Below are positions 25,730 to 35,044 of a stretch of 64,000 bases of DNA, piece after piece. This stretch comes from Afipia sp. Lineage in GTDB: Bacteria > Pseudomonadota > Alphaproteobacteria > Rhizobiales > Xanthobacteraceae. The translations under genes were made by a program, and so were the position numbers. The stretch lies in contig JAFVHU010000152.1 in the NCBI GenBank assembly GCA_017474385.1, positions 124,001-188,000 of the forward strand, written 5' to 3'. The number at the start of each line of letters is the position of its first letter. The first letter of the stretch is position 1. The notes under the pieces are model-generated. The model was not told where the DNA came from. It made no database searches and was given only the letters and a program-made list of their open reading frames with translations.

Positions 25730-26023
25730 TTAGCCCAGCGAATTGATGATTTCCCGGTAAGCTGCTTCGGGGAACGCCTTCAACGTCCGCGTCCTGATAT
25801 TCCCCATCATTCCAAGCTGCAGATTGAAGCGCGCAGCAACCGCATCGTCTGGGGCTTCGTAAACCGCGACGATGTCATAGTCGCCCATGGTCAGGAAAAA
25901 CAATTTAAAATCACCATCCATATCCTTGAGAGCTTTCTTCGCCGCATCCAAGCGACGTGGCGATTCCGTCACGTTTTGGATGCCTTTTTCGGTCCAGTTT
26001 GCCAGCATGATATACGTTGTCAT
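25730..26023 (-). CDS. GYD domain-containing protein
   Basis: 97 residues from ATG 26023 (MTTYIMLANWTEKGIQN), with GGAGGA upstream; the frame runs open to 26104 without a ribosome site. The MGDYDIVAVYEAPDD block near residue 50 carries the G-D-Y/F-D signature that names the family. These are small alpha/beta proteins of unknown biochemical role. It is monocistronic as far as can be seen. Confidence 0.85.
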   Translation of the reverse strand: MTTYIMLANWTEKGIQNVTESPRRLDAAKKALKDMDGDFKLFFLTMGDYDIVAVYEAPDDAVAARFNLQLGMMGNIRTRTLKAFPEAAYREIINSLG

Positions 26024-26167
26024 GGCAGTCCTCCGTGCGTACGAGGCCCCCCAGCGCATGATCCGCCGAAGTGTGAGCGGTTTGGCGATAAGATCATGCG
26101 CCAAACTAATAATTTAGAGCGCGATCGGGCGCAAAACCGGTCTCCACTTTTGCTGATCGCGCTCGTT

Positions 26168-26548
26168 CTAGGCTCCTGATTTGAAGAACAAGACCCGGGT
26201 CAACAGCGTGTAGTCCGACTCCAGAACCATGATGGCCACGAACACCAGCAGCACCAGCGGCGGCAGCAGGATGGCATAACTCAGCGCCAGACGCTCCCAG
26301 GCCATATGCATGAAGACGGCAACGATCAAACCTGCCTTCAGAATCATGAACAGCAGGATCAGCGACCAACGGAGATATCCGTGAACGCCGAAGTAATCGA
26401 CGAGATACGAACAGGCGCTCAGGACAAACAGCCATGCCCAGACCACAAGATACAGCTTGATCGGATGCTGCTGTCCTTCGGCATGCGCCGCAGCCGGCGC
26501 TGCGGCAGGTGCCGCATGAGAAACTCCGTTCATCGTGACTTCAGCCAT
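26168..26548 (-). CDS. Cytochrome c oxidase subunit IV-like protein
   Basis: 126 residues with an Ala/His-rich N-terminal tail and three membrane helices (about residues 30-50, 60-80 and 92-112), including HMAWERLALSYAILLPPLVL. This is the CyoD/CtaF-type small subunit layout of bacterial haem-copper oxidases. It begins eight bases after the second subunit III gene and is the last gene of the oxidase operon. Confidence 0.82.
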   Translation of the reverse strand: MAEVTMNGVSHAAPAAAPAAAHAEGQQHPIKLYLVVWAWLFVLSACSYLVDYFGVHGYLRWSLILLFMILKAGLIVAVFMHMAWERLALSYAILLPPLVLLVFVAIMVLESDYTLLTRVLFFKSGA

Positions 26549-26556
26549 GCGTCACC

Positions 26557-27279
26557 TCACCACAGATAGAAGAAGGCAAAGATGAAAACCCACACCAGAT
26601 CGACGAAATGCCAATAGAGCCCGGTGATTTCGACGATTTCGTAATGTCCCTTCCGGCTTGTGAAAAAGCCGCGCCGCTCGGTGTCGAAATCCCCGCGCCA
26701 GACTTTTCGCGCGATGATGATCAGGAAGATCACGCCGATGGTGACGTGCGTTCCGTGGAAACCCGTAATCATGAAGAAGGATGAGCCGAACTGCGCCGCG
26801 CCCCACGGATTTTCCCATGGCCGAACGCCCTCCATGATTAGCTTGGTCCACTCAAAAGCCTGCATGCCGACGAATGTCGCGCCGAATGCAGCCGTCACCA
26901 GCATCAGGATCGCGGTCTTGCGGCGATCGCGGCGATAACCGTAGTTGACGGCCATGGCCATGGTCCCGCTGCTGCTGATCAGCACGAAGGTCATGATGGC
27001 GATCAGGATCAGCGGCATATGGTGTCCGGCAATTTCGAGCGCGAACACTTCACTGGGGTTCGGCCAAGGCACCGTCGTCGACATGCGCGCCGTCATGTAA
27101 GACAGCAGGAAGCAGCCGAAAATGAAGGTGTCGCTGAGGAGGAAGATCCACATCATGGCCTTGCCCCACGAGACATTCTTGAACGCCCGCTGATCTGACG
27201 ACCAGTCGTCCGTAATGCCTCGCCAGCCCTTGGCTCGCGTGTGGGATTGTCCGGCGTTTGTCAGCACAGTCTCTGCCAT
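26557..27279 (-). CDS. coxP: Haem-copper oxidase subunit III (CoxP-like)
   Basis: 240 residues from ATG 27279 (MAETVLTNAGQSHTRAKGW); the frame is open further upstream but there overlaps the preceding gene. Membrane helices and the motifs SDTFIFGCFLLSYMTARM, TKLIMEGVRPWENPWGAAQFGSS (split across helices) and TGFHGTHVTIGVIFLI are those of subunit III. In Bradyrhizobium japonicum coxMNOP, coxO and coxP both encode subunit III-like proteins, and the order here is the same. Confidence 0.87.
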   Translation of the reverse strand: MAETVLTNAGQSHTRAKGWRGITDDWSSDQRAFKNVSWGKAMMWIFLLSDTFIFGCFLLSYMTARMSTTVPWPNPSEVFALEIAGHHMPLILIAIMTFVLISSSGTMAMAVNYGYRRDRRKTAILMLVTAAFGATFVGMQAFEWTKLIMEGVRPWENPWGAAQFGSSFFMITGFHGTHVTIGVIFLIIIARKVWRGDFDTERRGFFTSRKGHYEIVEITGLYWHFVDLVWVFIFAFFYLW

Positions 27280-27293
27280 CCGTCCCAATCTCC

Positions 27294-27998
27294 CTAGGTC
27301 AGCAACTGGCGGCAGATGGCGGCGAAATCGTCCGCCCAGCCCGTCAGCAACGCAAGCAGGATCAGCCAAACCAGAAGCAGGAAGTGCCAGTACATGGTGC
27401 ACAGTTCGACGCTCAGCCGCAGCCGCGGGACCTCGACGCCGCGCCACGCCTTGACGATGGTCCTGCTCAGCGCCGCGAGGCCGCCCAGCACATGCAGCCC
27501 ATGAACCGCAGTGATGAGATAGAAAAAGGCATTGGCCGGGTTGGCCGCGAGAAAATAGCCGGCGGCGTTGAGCTGCTGCCATGCCAGCAACTGGCCAATC
27601 ACGAAAACGACAGCCGAGACGCCGCCTGCGAGCAGGCCAATCAGCACATTATCGCTATCGTTCCGGCGCACCGCGATCTGCGCCCACTGCAACGCCGCGC
27701 TGCTCACGATCAAAACGCCGGTGTTGAACCACAGCAGCTTCGGCACGGGCAGCGCGCGCCAGTCGATCAGTTCCATGCGCATCGAGTAGGCGCTGATGAA
27801 AAGCGCAAACAACGAGCCGACGACAGCGAGAAACACACCCAATCCAATTTTCGCCGGCGGCAGCAACGAAGCACCCCCGCCGGGGAAATCGCCGAGCGAT
27901 CCTTCCTCCAGCCAGGGTTTTGCTGCCAGCCGTTGCTGCGACAGCCACCATCCCGCAATGGCCGCCAGTCCAGCCATGAACAGGACGATCGCGGTCAT
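27294..27998 (-). CDS. coxO: Haem-copper oxidase subunit III-like (CoxO-like)
   Basis: 234 residues, with seven or so membrane helices and the subunit III markers FYLITAVHGLHVLGGLAAL and CTMYWHFLLLVWLILLALL. It is more divergent than the following CoxP-like protein. Its start overlaps the coxN stop by four bases. The pair may act as a split or duplicated third subunit. Confidence 0.83.
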   Translation of the reverse strand: MTAIVLFMAGLAAIAGWWLSQQRLAAKPWLEEGSLGDFPGGGASLLPPAKIGLGVFLAVVGSLFALFISAYSMRMELIDWRALPVPKLLWFNTGVLIVSSAALQWAQIAVRRNDSDNVLIGLLAGGVSAVVFVIGQLLAWQQLNAAGYFLAANPANAFFYLITAVHGLHVLGGLAALSRTIVKAWRGVEVPRLRLSVELCTMYWHFLLLVWLILLALLTGWADDFAAICRQLLT

Positions 27999-29770
27999 GC
28001 GTGAGCTCCGTGCCCTGTCAATCTGGACGGAGGCTCATTCTGCGGGATGAAATCCTGTGCGGCGCCGGGCACGCTGTAATCGTAAGCCCAGCGATAGACG
28101 ACAGGGAGTTCCTTGCCCCAGTTGCCATGCGCCGGCGGAGTTTCAGGCGTTTGCCACTCCAGCGTGGTCGCTCTCCAGGGATTGCCGCCAGCCTCTTTTC
28201 CTTTGCGCAGGCTCCAGAACAGATTGAACACGAACACCAGTTGAGCGAAGCCGACTATCAAGGCCGCCACGCTCATGAACGCGTTCAGGTCGTGCGCAGA
28301 TGCCGGGACGAAGGCCGTTTCGCCGATGTCGTGATAGCGGCGCGGCATGCCCAGCAGGCCGAGATAGTGCATGGGGAAGAAAATCGCGTAAGCTCCGAGG
28401 AACGTGACCCAGAAGTGAAACTTGCCCATGCCATCATTGAGCATCCGTCCGGTGACTTTCGGATACCAATGATAGATCGCGCCAAACACGACCATGATCG
28501 GCGCCACGCCCATCACCATGTGAAAATGGGCGACGACGAACATCGTGTCGGATAGCGGAACGTCCACGACAACATTGCCAAGGAACAGCCCGGTCAGCCC
28601 GCCGTTGACGAAGGTGATGATGAACGCGAGTGCGAACAGCATCGGCACGGTCAGGTGGATATCGCCACGCCAAAGGGTCAGAACCCAGTTGTAGACCTTG
28701 ATGGCTGTGGGAATAGCGATGATCAGCGTCGTCGTCGCGAAGAAGAACCCAAACTTCGGATTCATGCCGCTGACATACATGTGGTGCGCCCACACCACGA
28801 AGCTCAGCGCGCCAATTCCGACGATCGCCCATACCATCATACGATAGCCGAAGATGTTCTTTCGCGCATGCGTGCTGATGAGATCAGAGACGATGCCGAA
28901 CGCCGGCAGCGCCACGATGTAGACCTCGGGATGGCCGAAGAACCAGAACAGATGCTGGAACAACAGCGGGCTGCCGCCACCGTACTTCGTTTGCTGGCCC
29001 ATCTCCACGAGTATGGGCATGAAGAAACTGGTCCCGAGAAGCCGGTCGAGAAGCATCATCACTGAGGCGACGAACAAGGCCGGGAACGCGAGCAGCGCCA
29101 TGACGGTCGCGGTGAAAATGCCCCACACCGTCAGCGGCATCCGCATCAGCGTCATGCCGCGCGTGCGGGCCTGCAGCACCGTCACCACATAATTCAGGCC
29201 GCCCATGGTGAAGCCGATGATGAACAGGATCAGCGACAGCAGCATCATGATGATGCCCGCCTCCTGCCCTGGCGTGCCGGAGAGAACTGCCTGCGGCGGA
29301 TAAAGCGTCCATCCGGCGCCGGTCGGCCCACCCGGCACGAAGAAGGTCGCCACCAGCACCAGCACGGCAAGCAGGTAGATCCAGTAGCTCAGCATGTTCG
29401 CGTACGGGAACACCATGTCGCGCGCGCCGACCATCAGCGGGATGAGATAGTTTCCGAAACCTCCGAGAAACAGCGCGGTGAGAAGATAGATCACCATGAT
29501 CATGCCGTGCATGGTGATGAACTGGAGATACTGACTCGAATCGATAAACGAGAACGTGCCGGGGAATCCCAGTTGCAGCCGCATCAGCCATGAGAGCACC
29601 AGCGCGACCATTCCGATCGCCATCGCCGTGAGCGAATACTGGATCGCGATGACCTTGGCATCCTGGGAGAAGACGTATTTCGTCCACCAGCTATGCGGAT
29701 GATAGAGATCGACCTCTCCCACCTCAGCCGGCGGGATACGTGCAATGACGTCAGACGGGACATCAACCAT
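27995..29770 (-). CDS. coxN: Haem-copper oxidase subunit I (CoxN-like)
   Basis: 591 residues from ATG 29770 (MVDVPSDVIARIPPAEVGEV), with GGAGGA upstream. Twelve membrane helices. Haem a and CuB ligands are visible in MHGMIMVIYLLTALF (low-spin haem His), FWFFGHPEVYIVALPAFGIV (CuB His with cross-linked Tyr), VWAHHMYVSGM (CuB His pair), and VVAHFHMVMGVAPI (haem a3 and haem a His). The GHPEVY motif and K-pathway residues suggest an A-type oxidase that reduces O2 and pumps protons. Confidence 0.94.
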   Translation of the reverse strand: MVDVPSDVIARIPPAEVGEVDLYHPHSWWTKYVFSQDAKVIAIQYSLTAMAIGMVALVLSWLMRLQLGFPGTFSFIDSSQYLQFITMHGMIMVIYLLTALFLGGFGNYLIPLMVGARDMVFPYANMLSYWIYLLAVLVLVATFFVPGGPTGAGWTLYPPQAVLSGTPGQEAGIIMMLLSLILFIIGFTMGGLNYVVTVLQARTRGMTLMRMPLTVWGIFTATVMALLAFPALFVASVMMLLDRLLGTSFFMPILVEMGQQTKYGGGSPLLFQHLFWFFGHPEVYIVALPAFGIVSDLISTHARKNIFGYRMMVWAIVGIGALSFVVWAHHMYVSGMNPKFGFFFATTTLIIAIPTAIKVYNWVLTLWRGDIHLTVPMLFALAFIITFVNGGLTGLFLGNVVVDVPLSDTMFVVAHFHMVMGVAPIMVVFGAIYHWYPKVTGRMLNDGMGKFHFWVTFLGAYAIFFPMHYLGLLGMPRRYHDIGETAFVPASAHDLNAFMSVAALIVGFAQLVFVFNLFWSLRKGKEAGGNPWRATTLEWQTPETPPAHGNWGKELPVVYRWAYDYSVPGAAQDFIPQNEPPSRLTGHGAHA

Positions 29771-29846
29771 CGAGAATGTCCTCCTTGGTCTTCCTATTGA
29801 GCGAAGAGTTTGCCCCACGATGGGCAGCGCCTCTTCGTCGGTATTT

Positions 29847-30680
29847 TCATTCGCCGCTTGTCTTGTAAGTCGCTTTCATAATGTTGTGCTGACCGGACAG
29901 TTCCGCGAACGTCTGCTGCTGCTCCAGCCACGCGCGATAGTCTTTCTCTTCCTGAACGATGACCTTGCCTCGCATCTGCGAGTGCGCAAGACCGCAAAGC
30001 TCCGCGCAGAGAACCTCGAAGGTTCCTATGCGCGTAGGCGTAAACCAGAAATATGTGACGGAGCCCGGCACCATATCCATCTTGGCGCGAAACTCAGGTA
30101 CATAGAAATTGTGCAGAACATCGATCGATCTCAGCAGCACTTTGACCGGCTTGCCGATCGGCAGGTGCAGGTCGCCATTTTCGATCACGATGTCGTCCTG
30201 TCCGGCGGAATCCTTGGGATTCAAACCCAGAGGATTTTCGGCGCTGACGTTGCGGGCGTCGGTCGTACCGAGCCGGCCATCCTTTCCCGGGAGACGGTAG
30301 CTCCACCGCCACTGCTGGCCCATGACCTCGATTTCTGTGGCGTTAGCCGGCACGGTGACAAACTGGTGCCAGACAACCAGACCGGGCGCGAGCATGGCGC
30401 CGACACCGATCGCGGTCCCTATGGTGAGCCACCATTCGAGCTTCTTGTTTTCAGGCTCGTAGGCCGCCCGCCTTCCCTCCTTGTGATGAAAGCGGAAGAC
30501 GCAATAGGCCATGAATGCCACGACCGCGAAGAACACCGCTCCGGTGATCCAGAACGTCATCGTGATCGTGTCGTCGATGTAGCTCCAGTTTGAAGCAATC
30601 GGCGTCCACCACCACGGACTCCAGAGGTGGAACAGCACGGAAGCGACCGCGACCAAAAGCAGTATGAGTGCTACAGCCAT
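29847..30680 (-). CDS. coxM: Cytochrome c oxidase subunit II (CoxM-like)
   Basis: 277 residues from ATG 30680 (MAVALILLLVAVASVLF). Two N-terminal membrane helices are followed by a periplasmic cupredoxin domain. The CuA site CAELCGLAHSQMRG is near residue 235, and GQQWRWSYRLPG carries the aromatic electron-entry region. The CuA site means electrons come from cytochrome c, not quinol. No cytochrome c domain is fused. It is the first gene of the oxidase operon. Confidence 0.93.
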   Translation of the reverse strand: MAVALILLLVAVASVLFHLWSPWWWTPIASNWSYIDDTITMTFWITGAVFFAVVAFMAYCVFRFHHKEGRRAAYEPENKKLEWWLTIGTAIGVGAMLAPGLVVWHQFVTVPANATEIEVMGQQWRWSYRLPGKDGRLGTTDARNVSAENPLGLNPKDSAGQDDIVIENGDLHLPIGKPVKVLLRSIDVLHNFYVPEFRAKMDMVPGSVTYFWFTPTRIGTFEVLCAELCGLAHSQMRGKVIVQEEKDYRAWLEQQQTFAELSGQHNIMKATYKTSGE

Positions 30681-31276
30681 CCCTTGTTCATCCTTGCCTC
30701 TCGAGGCTACGGACAAGACTTAAAGGGCACGGCTTATGTCGACATGGATGGCGCGACTCAAGATAGCCATCGCAATGCTGGCCGCCTTGCCCCCTTAACC
30801 GGTCGCAACATCGAATCCGACGTAAGCAATTCAAGAGCAGCGCAAACCGGTCGGGTTCAATTCAGCGAAGATGTTGCGATCGCTGGTGTCATTGAACTAT
30901 GGGCATTACCACTACAAGATGTTCCTCGGCAGGCTTGATTGTCAATAGACCGGGTTATGCGAATGGCTGATGCTTGTTGAGCGATATGCCATCGCGCGCG
31001 ATGCCGCACTGCAATCTGGAACACCAAGCACGCGCAGCATCGTCCGCGCTTTCCGGGCAGAGATTTTGCGAATGCACAAGAGAACGAACAGCACGTGCTA
31101 TTCTTCTCTGATTGCGCTATATTCGTTCCACAGGTCGCGACCCGCTTTTGCCCGGCAAAGCTCCTTCGTGAACTTGGCCGTCTTATCTGGTCGCCATTTC
31201 TGCGCACGAAGGCGATTGAACGTCGCTTAAAAAGACGCCCAATCTCGCCGGTGCGAACGCATGGGAGATTGTGACC
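30681..31276. other. Intergenic region between coxM and the DUF2189 gene
   Basis: About 600 bases between two divergent genes, so it should carry both promoters. Open frames here (for example 30970-31230 plus, and a minus frame reaching into the DUF2189 gene) lack ribosome sites and have shadow-like composition. No clear FNR/FixK-type box was found: a TTGATTGTCAA at 30934-30944 has the wrong half-site spacing. Confidence 0.45.
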
Positions 31277-32188
31277 ATGGCTACACCGTATTCCGACAAC
31301 ATTCCGCAGGTCGTACCAGACGCGTCTTATAGCGCCGCCGTTCCTGTCGTTCGCAACATCGGGACCTCCGATCTGCGTGAGGCCTTGCGGCTGGGCTGGG
31401 AGGACTTCAAGGCGATTCCAAGCCACGCGATTATCCTGTGCGTCATCTATCCGGTGCTCGGACTTGTGATTGCGAGAACGGTGCTGGGCCATTCGGTATT
31501 GCCGCTCCTGTTTCCGCTGGCGGCGGGCTTCGCATTGATTGGTCCTTTTGCGGCACTTGGTCTCTATGAACTCAGCCGCCGCCGCGAGCGCGGGGAAGAG
31601 CCTTCTGCGTGGGACGCTTTTGCCGTGCTGAGATCGCCGTCCTTCGGAGCCATGCTCGGACTTGGTGTGATCCTGCTTATTCTTTTCGTTGTCTGGGTCA
31701 CCACCGCGGATTCCATTTACGTTGCCATCTTCGGCAATACCCCTGCTGCAAGCATTCCCGATTTCGCTTCACGCATTTTCACGACCAAGGAGGGGCTGCA
31801 ACTGATGATCGTGGGGTGCAGTGTTGGCTTCCTGTTCGCTGTCATCGCCTTGTGCATCAGTGTCGTGGCGTTTCCGCTGATGCTCGACCGGCATGCGAAT
31901 ACGATCGATGCAATCCGGACTTCGCTGCGGGTTGTGGCGAAGAATCCCGTTGCCATGGCGACATGGGGTCTGATTGTTGCCGCGCTGCTGGTGATCGGTT
32001 CGATTCCGCTGTTCCTCGGTCTCGCCGTCGTTCTGCCAGTACTCGGTCATGCCACCTGGCATCTCTATCGCAAGGTGCTGGAGCCGGATCCGAATCCCTA
32101 TCAGGAACCACCCCACCCGCCGAAAGGACGGCGCTATGCGGCAGACTTTCCGGCCTCTCTGTTCCCGTGGGGGCGCGACAAGCCGTAG
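31277..32188 (+). CDS. DUF2189 multi-pass membrane protein
   Basis: 303 residues from ATG 31277, with GGGAGA 8 bases upstream (a GTG lies two codons earlier). Six or so membrane helices; the DUF2189 layout includes LREALRLGWEDFKAIPSHAI at the start, ALGLYELSRRRERGEEPSAW between helices, and LPVLGHATWHLYRKVLEPDP near the C-terminus. The family's role is unknown, though members often lie near oxidase genes, as here. Confidence 0.85.
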   Translation: MATPYSDNIPQVVPDASYSAAVPVVRNIGTSDLREALRLGWEDFKAIPSHAIILCVIYPVLGLVIARTVLGHSVLPLLFPLAAGFALIGPFAALGLYELSRRRERGEEPSAWDAFAVLRSPSFGAMLGLGVILLILFVVWVTTADSIYVAIFGNTPAASIPDFASRIFTTKEGLQLMIVGCSVGFLFAVIALCISVVAFPLMLDRHANTIDAIRTSLRVVAKNPVAMATWGLIVAALLVIGSIPLFLGLAVVLPVLGHATWHLYRKVLEPDPNPYQEPPHPPKGRRYAADFPASLFPWGRDKP

Positions 32189-32251
32189 AACTAACGTCCG
32201 AAGCGAATCCGCTGCGACGCCCATGGTCGGCAGCGGAAACGCTTGGGACCG

Positions 32252-33955
32252 CTACACGCCGAGTGCTCGCCCATCGCTCCGCGGATCGTGCGCTCCCGTG
32301 ATGCTTCCGTCGGCATTGATACGAATTGCGCCGGGATGTCCCGCAAGCGGGCTTTGAGCCGGAATCGGACTCATTTCGTGGCCGCGTTCCGCGAGTTTCT
32401 TGAACACCTCTTCGCCCGCGTCCTTCTCCAGTTTCAGGCTGTCGCGTGAATCGGAGAATGTCTTCCCGAGCAGGAAGCGAGGCCGCGAAAGCGCCGTGAG
32501 CGGATCCATGTTGTAGTCGATGAGCCTTGTGAGCACGGCCGCGAGCGTTTGCGGCTGGCCGTCGGCACCCTGCGTTCCATATAGAAGATGAGGCCGTCCC
32601 TGCTTGAGATACATGCCCGGATTAAGCGTGTGGAACGGGCGCTTGCCAGGCTTGAGACAGTTGGGACTCGCGGGATCGAGATTGAATGAGGCACCGCGGT
32701 TGTGCCACAGGATGCCGGTATCGCCCGCGATCATGCCGCTGCCCCAGTCGAAATAGACGGTCTGAAGCATGCTGACGCAGTTGCCGTTCTGGTCGGTCGC
32801 GGCGATGTAAACCGTGTCGCCTTTCTTGAACACGTGCGGCCAGGGCAGCGCCTTTTCCATACTGATGGCTTTGGCGTGTGCGTCGAGGCTATCTTTTGAA
32901 AGCAGCCGATTGACGGGAACGTCGGTGAATTCAGGATCGGCAATATACCGATTGCGGTCGATGAAGGCATACTTCACGGCTTCGACCATCAGATGATAAT
33001 GATCCGCGCTGCCTTCCGGATATTTTGCAAGGTCGAAGCGATCGAGGATGCCCATGATCTCAAGGGTGGTGATGCCTTGCGTTGGCGGGCGAAGCCCGAT
33101 CAGTTCGCCATCGCGGTAGCCGACACGCAGGGGCGCCTCGTCGCGGGCACGGCAGCGGGCGAGATCTTCCGCCGTCAACGGCGACCCAATTTTCTTCAGC
33201 CCGGCAGCGATGCGTTCCGCGAGCTTGCCTTCGTAGAAATCACGCCCGCCATTCGCCGCCAGCATTTCAAGCGACCCGGCAAGCTCCGGCTGCATCAGCG
33301 TCTCGCCGATTTCCGGCATCCGCCCGGTGGGCATAAAGATACGCTGAACATCCGGCCAGTCTTTTAGATTCTTCGTTTCGAATTCCTGCCAAAATCGCTG
33401 CGAAGGCGTAACCGGAAATCCCTTGCGGGCATACTCAATCGAGCGTTCGAACAGCGAAGCCCAGCTCAGCTTGCCGCCCCAGGACTTGCGGCTGAAATCG
33501 AAAGCCTGATCCCAGGTATCCACAGTAGCGGCAGCGGTCAGCGCCGATCCTGGCCCCCGTACCGGAACGCTGCCGCTGTAGTTCGGGGGATTGGCGGCCG
33601 CCTGACCGACGCCTGATAACGTCCGCACGTTACCCTTGCGATCGCTCATGATCATAAAGGCGTCGCCGCCAAGTCCGGTGAAGTGCGGATAGGTCACGCA
33701 GAGCGTGGCGCCGATGGCGATAGCCGCCTCGATGGCGTTGCCTCCCTTTCGCAACACCTCCAGGCCCGCCTGAGTGGCGAGTTCGTGCGGACTCGTGACC
33801 ATGCCTTTGGTCGATTGTGCCAGAGCACCGGTATTGGATAACGCGTGAACCGGACCCGGCATCGCAGCCGCGACGGCGGCAAAGGCCGATGTAACAAGCA
33901 ACTCACGCCGTGAGATATTCCCGCTGCGTCGATCGAAGAGCCCAACGTTGGTCAT
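32252..33955 (-). CDS. Gamma-glutamyltransferase-family Ntn hydrolase (copy 1)
   Basis: 567 residues with a Tat-like leader (SRRELLVTSAFAAVAAAMPG). GGT features are GMVTSPHELATQAGLEVLRK at the N-terminus, GLGGDAFMIM, and the autoprocessing site with the candidate nucleophile Thr in GDTVYIAATDQNGN near residue 380. FDWGSGMIAGDTGILWHNRG and YGTQGADGQPQT follow. The family self-cleaves and hydrolyses or transfers gamma-glutamyl or related amides. The residue just before the conserved Asp differs from the TTHYSVVD pattern of classical GGT, as in GGT-like acylases, so the substrate may not be glutathione. It ends the operon with the carbamate kinase and AllFG homologues. Confidence 0.85.
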   Translation of the reverse strand: MTNVGLFDRRSGNISRRELLVTSAFAAVAAAMPGPVHALSNTGALAQSTKGMVTSPHELATQAGLEVLRKGGNAIEAAIAIGATLCVTYPHFTGLGGDAFMIMSDRKGNVRTLSGVGQAAANPPNYSGSVPVRGPGSALTAAATVDTWDQAFDFSRKSWGGKLSWASLFERSIEYARKGFPVTPSQRFWQEFETKNLKDWPDVQRIFMPTGRMPEIGETLMQPELAGSLEMLAANGGRDFYEGKLAERIAAGLKKIGSPLTAEDLARCRARDEAPLRVGYRDGELIGLRPPTQGITTLEIMGILDRFDLAKYPEGSADHYHLMVEAVKYAFIDRNRYIADPEFTDVPVNRLLSKDSLDAHAKAISMEKALPWPHVFKKGDTVYIAATDQNGNCVSMLQTVYFDWGSGMIAGDTGILWHNRGASFNLDPASPNCLKPGKRPFHTLNPGMYLKQGRPHLLYGTQGADGQPQTLAAVLTRLIDYNMDPLTALSRPRFLLGKTFSDSRDSLKLEKDAGEEVFKKLAERGHEMSPIPAQSPLAGHPGAIRINADGSITGAHDPRSDGRALGV

Positions 33956-34078
33956 GATGTTCCTTTCCCTTTATCGCCGACACGCAAGATCGTCTGCGCG
34001 ATCATTAAATCCGCGTGCGAGCGATGCTTGCTTAATCTCCTGGTTGACTGCGCTTATTTCCCGTGGCGCGAAACCGCG

Positions 34079-35044
34079 TCACGCATTCCGTACGATGTGT
34101 GTTCCGGTCTCGCCGCGAAGCGCGGGCATCGCATGATCGAGATGACTGATGATCGCGCGCTTGCCGCCGCCTTCGATAAAGCGGATCGCCGCATCGATCT
34201 TCGGTCCCATGCTTCCGGGCGGAAAATGTCCCTCCCGGTGATAGGCCTTGATTTCGTCGAGCGTCACCTCCGCAAGCTCCTTCTGGTTGGGCTTGCCGAA
34301 ATTGATCGCGACACGCGGCACCGCCGTCAGGATCAGCAGCTCGTCGATATCGAGCACGTTGGCGATGTGTGCTGACGTCAGATCCTTGTCGATGACCGCA
34401 GGTACACCGGTGCGCACGCCCTTCGCATCGCGGATCACCGGCATGCCGCCCCCGCCGCCGGCAATGACGATGGTCCCGCGCTTGACCAGTGCATCGACCA
34501 GCGAGATATCGCAGACATGCTTTGGTTTCGGCGACGGCACGACATGACGCCAACCGCGGCCTGAATCCTCGCGCATCGCCCAGTTGAGTTCCTTGCTGAT
34601 GTTCTTGGCTTCCTCTTCCGTGAAGAAGGGCCCGACAAACTTGGTCGGGTTGCGGAAGGCAGGATCGTCGGCATCGACTTCCACCTGGGTCAGAAGACTC
34701 GCGACGTGCCGTTGATTGCCCTGCTCCCGCAACGCGTTCTCGATCGCCTGCATCAGGAGATAGCCGATCCCGCCTTGGCTGTGGGCCACGCAGATGTCCA
34801 TCGACATCGGCGGAATGCGGCTCATGGTCAGCATCTGGCGCATCATGATCTTGCCGACGACGGGACCATTGCCGTGTGTGATCACCAGTTCATTATCGAT
34901 CTGGGCCAGCGGCAACAGCGCTTCCGCAGTCTGCTGAGCGACCGATTTTTGTTCTTCGGAGGTACCGCTGATGTCTTCCGGATGAACCGCGTTGCCGCCG
35001 ATCGCAATCACGAGGCGACGCGGAACTTCATTAAGTGTTCGCAT
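34079..35044 (-). CDS. arcC: Carbamate kinase
   Basis: 321 residues of the amino-acid kinase fold: RLVIAIGGNAVHPEDISGTS at the N-terminus, VITHGNGPVVGKIMMRQ, VIAGGGGGMPV near residue 215, VIDKDLTSAHIANVLDIDEL, and PGSMGPKIDAAIRFIEGGG near the C-terminus. It converts carbamoyl phosphate plus ADP to ATP, CO2 and ammonia. Its start overlaps the AllF-like gene's stop by 14 bases. In E. coli the equivalent AllK works with the oxamate carbamoyltransferase AllFGH. Confidence 0.93.
   Translation of the reverse strand: MRTLNEVPRRLVIAIGGNAVHPEDISGTSEEQKSVAQQTAEALLPLAQIDNELVITHGNGPVVGKIMMRQMLTMSRIPPMSMDICVAHSQGGIGYLLMQAIENALREQGNQRHVASLLTQVEVDADDPAFRNPTKFVGPFFTEEEAKNISKELNWAMREDSGRGWRHVVPSPKPKHVCDISLVDALVKRGTIVIAGGGGGMPVIRDAKGVRTGVPAVIDKDLTSAHIANVLDIDELLILTAVPRVAINFGKPNQKELAEVTLDEIKAYHREGHFPPGSMGPKIDAAIRFIEGGGKRAIISHLDHAMPALRGETGTHIVRNA

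Noticed and set aside
30934-30944. FNR/FixK-like box TTGATTGTCAA near coxM
   Set aside because: The half-sites are separated by three bases rather than four and do not fit the consensus.
30857-31492. Minus-strand frame of 211 codons overlapping the DUF2189 gene
   Set aside because: It overlaps the start of a well-supported gene, lacks a ribosome site and has shadow-like composition.
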